Below, piece after piece: positions 60,720-64,000 of a stretch of DNA of 64,000 bases. Source of the stretch: an uncultured Oscillospiraceae bacterium (GTDB taxonomy: Bacteria > Bacillota > Clostridia > Oscillospirales > Ruminococcaceae); the NCBI GenBank assembly GCA_934464775.1, contig CAKSKG010000002.1, positions 1 to 64,000 on the forward strand. Direction: 5' to 3'. Every line of letters begins with the position of its first letter. The first letter of the stretch is position 1. A model generated the notes under the pieces. That model saw only the letters and a list, made by a program, of their open reading frames with translations, ran no database searches and was not told the DNA's origin. The position numbers and the translations under genes are program-made.

Positions 60720-62273
60720 TCATCTGATTATCGGAATGATTATCATGCCGTTTTCCTGCATAACAGGCTCATCAAGCCCGTTTTCCTCCATTATAGCCTC
60801 GGGAGAGGTTCGGCACTGCTTTGCAATATCCCAAAGATCCTCGCCCTTTGACGCAAAGTAAAGCTTAACTGCGGCATCGGAATCGGACTGGGGGATATTA
60901 TCCTCGTCGGCAGTTACCGATGTCAGAACATTTATCCTGCGGAAGTCGCAGATCTCGCCTGTAAGCCGCAGCTCCGCCTTTATCTCCACCGAATTGTCCG
61001 AGGTGAGATTGTACGAACAGCTGACAGGCACTGCGGAGATATCCGCAGAAGCATCGGCGGAAAGTCCTCCCGAGGAGATACCCTCGAACCTGAACGGAAC
61101 ATCTGCCGTGCAGATAACGGGCTCGCCGCCCGTGCTTTGGGCAAGACAGTAGCAGCAGGCTCTTCCAGCGGCGGTAATGCTGCCGTCCTCCTCACGGAGA
61201 GTATCGCAGGACATTACCTCGCACCACACATCATACACCGTCCCGATATTCCCCTCGTGCTGTTCGGCGCTGCCGCTTATCACACGGGTCTGGTCAACGA
61301 CAACGGGCGGAAGCGAAAGCTTTATCGGCTCGGAAACGTGTTCCGTGGCGCAGGCAGTGGAAAATTCATCGGAAGCCAGTGACAGCTCATTGTATTTTAC
61401 AGCGGTGCAGCAGATAAGCAGCAACACCTCGCATTCCACCTCACGGGCATCGCCGCTGCCGTCCGAACGGGGACGGATATCACAGCTGAGGACCGATATG
61501 TTTTCATAAGTCTCATAGCGGTCATCAATGCCGTTCATGTCCATTATCTGAGAAAACGGCAGGCTGAACTGCATCGTTTCGGGAGTATTTCCGTTTTCGG
61601 AAGCGGCTGTATAGAGCATATTTATTTTCAGCTCACCCTTTGCCGCAAGCTTGTCGCCGATAAGCTTTCTGTCCGAAGAAGTCACAGCGGCACAGCAGCG
61701 AAGCACATCGGCAACGGGCGGCTTTGCCTCACCCAGCGGAAATGTCTCGGAAACGGTGACTCTCTTCTCGGAGATTATTGCGGGAGACGGACAGGAGACC
61801 GATGTTTTTTTAAGAAGAATGCCGCAGCCGAAAGCGTCCGATACGGCTTCACGGCAGGTCTCCCCCGTGACAGCTATTGCGATGCTCACAGCGCCCCTGA
61901 CATCGATGCGCCTGCCAGTCACCGCACGGCAGTTCACATATTCCACTGAGGGGGTTATCCGCACACGGGGCGAGGTTCCGCCGCATTCAAGGTCGGCGGT
62001 ACGTGAATAATCCAACCTGCGCTCCACTGTTCGGAGATCGTTCCCCGAGCTGCCGCAGTAAATTATTTTCAGAACAACGCTAAGCTCATAGGCGAGCCTG
62101 TCTCCGTTTACGGTGCAGGAAGTGACAGAGGGCGAGGCGGTGCAGCGTATCACCCTGAATATCTCGGGATAGTAATCGGGAAGCACATAATCCAGTTCCA
62201 CAGACTGTTCGTGAGTGATTCGGCAAAGCGTTTCACGGGAGCAGATCTGTTCGGTGTTGATCTTTAAGCTCAT
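60720..62273 (-). CDS. sipL: SipL-like protein (DUF3794 repeats plus LysM)
   Basis: A 517 aa spore morphogenetic protein. The sequence shows successive DUF3794 (SipL/SPOCS) domains (about 30-160, 180-300 and 320-450), then a C-terminal LysM-like domain, YFASKGEDLWDIAKQCRTSP to QENGMIIIPIIR. In C. difficile SipL binds SpoIVA through this LysM domain. Operon order sipL-spoIVA here supports the same partnership. The coding region is rich in Cys compared with its neighbours. Confidence 0.92.
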   Translation of the reverse strand: MSLKINTEQICSRETLCRITHEQSVELDYVLPDYYPEIFRVIRCTASPSVTSCTVNGDRLAYELSVVLKIIYCGSSGNDLRTVERRLDYSRTADLECGGTSPRVRITPSVEYVNCRAVTGRRIDVRGAVSIAIAVTGETCREAVSDAFGCGILLKKTSVSCPSPAIISEKRVTVSETFPLGEAKPPVADVLRCCAAVTSSDRKLIGDKLAAKGELKINMLYTAASENGNTPETMQFSLPFSQIMDMNGIDDRYETYENISVLSCDIRPRSDGSGDAREVECEVLLLICCTAVKYNELSLASDEFSTACATEHVSEPIKLSLPPVVVDQTRVISGSAEQHEGNIGTVYDVWCEVMSCDTLREEDGSITAAGRACCYCLAQSTGGEPVICTADVPFRFEGISSGGLSADASADISAVPVSCSYNLTSDNSVEIKAELRLTGEICDFRRINVLTSVTADEDNIPQSDSDAAVKLYFASKGEDLWDIAKQCRTSPEAIMEENGLDEPVMQENGMIIIPIIR

Positions 62274-62372
62274 AATATCCTCCGTTTTTTATGCCGTCAA
62301 GCGGCAGATTTTCCGCCGTCGGGCGGTTTGTCTGTGCAGCTGACCCCAGCTGCTTTCATCTGCTTTTATGAA

Positions 62373-62401
62373 ATTATATTCGGTCGGGACGGGGGATATT
62401 C
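62373..62401 (-). promoter_or_regulatory. Possible sigma-E-type promoter of sipL-spoIVA
   Basis: Minus-strand GAATAT and GAATATAAT stand 14 bp apart. The mother-cell sigma-E consensus also has ATA-type boxes at this spacing, and both genes are sigma-E dependent in other spore formers. No vegetative promoter is visible. The match is loose. Confidence 0.3.
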
Positions 62402-62491
62402 ATGCTTACGGCTTTGCCAAGCCCCATTTCTCCCGTAAAAATAAATAAATAATCCGCCGCAAAACTCCCCTAAATTCGGCGCATATACTGA

Positions 62492-62520
62492 TTTACAACG
62501 GTAAATAATTATAGTATAAT
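62492..62520 (+). promoter_or_regulatory. Promoter of the cyclophilin gene
   Basis: TTTACA and TATAAT, 17 bp apart. Confidence 0.75.
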
Positions 62521-62582
62521 AGTATAATTGATAATATTGTATAAAAGCAGAAGATCATTCGATCATCGGAAAGGAAACAGTC

Positions 62583-63347
62583 ATGAAAAAGATACTCAGA
62601 GCAGCTGCCGCAGTTCTTTCGGCAGCAGTGATTTTCAGCCTGACAGCCTGCGGCGGTACAAACACAGATACAGCATCGGACGACAGCTCGGCAGCCGAAA
62701 CAACAGCCACGGCGGAAAAGCCTGCGGACGCAGAGATACTCAACTTCGTTCCTCCCGCAGAGGGCGAGGAGATCGCAGTTATCACAGTCAAGGACATGGG
62801 CGAGATAAAGATCAAGCTTTTCGCCGATGAAATGCCCAAGGCAGTTGAAAACTTCAAGGGTCTTGCGAACATGAATTATTACGACGAGCTTATCTTCCAC
62901 AGAGTTATCCCCAGCTTTATGATCCAGGGCGGCGACCCCAGAGGCAACGGCACAGGCGGAAACAGTATGTGGGGCGGCAGCTTCGACGGAGGAGTTTCCG
63001 ACAAGCTCTTCCACTTCAGCGGCGCAGTTGCATATGCAAACAGCGGCAGCACCTCCACAGACGGCAGCCAGTTCTATATCGTTGACACGGACGATGCCGA
63101 GGTATACTACGGCGGCATGAGCAGCTTCGAGGAAATGGGTCTGAATCTTCCCGAAAACGTTGAGCAGATGTATCTTGAAAAGGGCGGCACACCCCACCTT
63201 GACGGCTCATACACGGTTTTCGGACAGGTATTCGAGGGCATGGATATAGTCCGTGAGATTGCAAAGGCAGAAACAGATGAAAATGACAAGCCCTTAAAGC
63301 AGATCTCCATGGAATCCGTCCGCATCGTTGAATACAAGGCTGAATAA
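62583..63347 (+). CDS. Peptidyl-prolyl isomerase lipoprotein (cyclophilin type)
   Basis: A 254 aa surface foldase. The signal MKKILRAAAAVLSAAVIFSLTACGG ends in lipobox LTAC, then a Ser/Thr/Ala linker. The cyclophilin domain begins near residue 60: VENFKGLANMNYYDELIFHRVIPSFMIQGGDPRGNGTGG, with the catalytic Arg in FHRV, then TDGSQFYIV and VFGQVFEGMDIV. AAAGGAAA precedes the ATG. It should help fold exported proteins. Confidence 0.95.
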   Translation: MKKILRAAAAVLSAAVIFSLTACGGTNTDTASDDSSAAETTATAEKPADAEILNFVPPAEGEEIAVITVKDMGEIKIKLFADEMPKAVENFKGLANMNYYDELIFHRVIPSFMIQGGDPRGNGTGGNSMWGGSFDGGVSDKLFHFSGAVAYANSGSTSTDGSQFYIVDTDDAEVYYGGMSSFEEMGLNLPENVEQMYLEKGGTPHLDGSYTVFGQVFEGMDIVREIAKAETDENDKPLKQISMESVRIVEYKAE

Positions 63348-63367
63348 TAGCTTATGTAATGTAATGT

Positions 63368-63400
63368 AATAAGGAAACGCTCTGCGGCGCTTCCTTATTA
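63368..63400 (+). terminator. Terminator of the cyclophilin gene
   Basis: TAAGGAAACGC/GCGCTTCCTTA stem followed by TTATTTTGTTTTT. Confidence 0.8.
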
Positions 63401-63414
63401 TTTTGTTTTTGTGA

Positions 63415-63575
63415 GAACCTGTCTTCATAAGAAATGTATGCGGATTTTCGAGCATAATTTTGTTGCAGACAAGGCAAAGATCCGCAGGCGTGCTGCCGCA
63501 CGGCAAGGATTTTTAACGCAGTATGCGGCAAAATTTGCCGAAAAGACGTGTGCATATGCTTATAAAGACAGGTTC
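63415..63575. mobile_element. Miniature element B, copy 3 (161 bp)
   Basis: Same length and nearly the same sequence as the other two copies, flanked by TGA at 63412-63414 and 63576-63578. One base of the right arm is changed (CTTATAAAGACAGG). It lies 32 bases before the MATE start codon, after the upstream terminator. Confidence 0.92.
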
Positions 63576-63607
63576 TGAAATATACCGAGGAAAAAAGATA
63601 AAAATTT

Positions 63608-64000
63608 ATGAAAGAGCTTACAGCAGGAAAGCCTGCAAAAATAATATTGTTTTTCGCCCTGCCTATCTGGCTGGGCAGCCTTTTTCAGCAGCTTTACAGC
63701 ATGATAGACACGATCATCGTCGGACGGTACATAGGAACCGACGCCATTGCGGCAGTCGGATCCACAAGCTATATCTCCGCGCTGATAATCAACTTCATGA
63801 GCGGACTTACCAACGGCTTCGCCATTATCACCGCACGCCACTTCGGAGCCGGAAACATGGAACGTGTAAGAAAGACCGTGGGCAGCACTATCGTTCTCGG
63901 ACTCAGCCTGTCCGCAGTATTCACAGCCGCAGTGCTTCTGCTGCTGGATCCGTTCCTGCGGCTGCTGAACACCCCCGACGAGATCTTTTCAATGGCGGAC
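63608..64000 (+). CDS. MATE family efflux transporter (5' part, cut by window edge)
   Basis: The frame stays open for 131 codons to the end of the window. It begins MKELTAGKPAKIILFFALPI, followed by WLGSLFQQLYSMIDTIIVGRYIGTDAIAAVGSTS and NGFAIITARHFGAGNMERVR, the conserved first helices of MATE drug/sodium antiporters. Start at 63608 with only a weak site upstream (GAGG at about 63585). No promoter is clear between element B and the gene. Confidence 0.92.
   Translation, partial: MKELTAGKPAKIILFFALPIWLGSLFQQLYSMIDTIIVGRYIGTDAIAAVGSTSYISALIINFMSGLTNGFAIITARHFGAGNMERVRKTVGSTIVLGLSLSAVFTAAVLLLLDPFLRLLNTPDEIFSMAD

Overview
The window is chromosomal DNA of a low-to-moderate G+C member of the Bacillota, most like Ruminococcus and its relatives in the Clostridia. 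The evidence is the SCIFF (six-cysteine peptide) and ScfB pair next to yajC, the spore genes sipL, spoIVA and spoVAC, a Gram-positive type IV pilus system, a deoxynucleotidase of the YfbR type, and strong AAGGAGG-like ribosome binding sites. There is no rRNA, CRISPR array, prophage or intact insertion sequence. Most promoters that can be read are TTGACA/TATAAT types with exactly 17 bp between the boxes.

Layout. 0-6.5 kb: an unknown protein, the scfB/scfA/TIGR04086/yajC cluster, a MalY-type aminotransferase, a MarR-regulated membrane protein and a MIF-like protein. 6.5-11.1 kb: the str cluster (rpsL, rpsG, fusA, tuf) on the minus strand. 11.1-14.9 kb: a lipoprotein, a degenerate 12-13 bp repeat array, a proline/glycine-rich small protein, a solute-binding lipoprotein, tRNA-Pro and pduL. 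14.9-18.3 kb: a MoxR/DUF58/DUF4129-like operon. 18.5-25 kb: a membrane protein, a nitroreductase, a cysteine-rich unknown, a LysM/G5/M23 peptidase and a hybrid histidine kinase. 25.1-26.6 kb: a decayed ABC transporter behind a TetR regulator.

26.8-40.7 kb is a nearly complete type IV pilus region. pilB, pilT and two pilins run on the minus strand, pilD runs on the plus strand, and a second minus-strand operon holds pilC, a pilM-pilN fusion, pilO, a very large PilX/GspK-like protein and two minor prepilins. 40.9-49.2 kb holds an amidohydrolase, a HEPN/nucleotidyltransferase pair, a chemoreceptor, YkgJ, SpoVAC, YfbR, carboxynorspermidine dehydrogenase and a hydrolase. 49.4-64 kb holds glyA, two DUF4230 proteins, a glycosyltransferase, rarA, an M3 peptidase, an ammonium transporter fused to a P-II domain behind a leader terminator, spoIVA-sipL, a cyclophilin lipoprotein and the start of a MATE transporter.

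Three families of non-coding dispersed repeats run through the window. Family A is a 172 bp foldback whose end lies directly downstream of a promoter -10 box at three visible sites. Family B is a 161 bp miniature element with 17 bp perfect or near-perfect inverted ends and clear 3 bp TNA target duplications. Family C is an intergenic repeat of about 155 bp. The least conventional observations are the positions of the A elements, the 12-13 bp array, and a terminator whose stem contains the ribosome binding site of the next gene.
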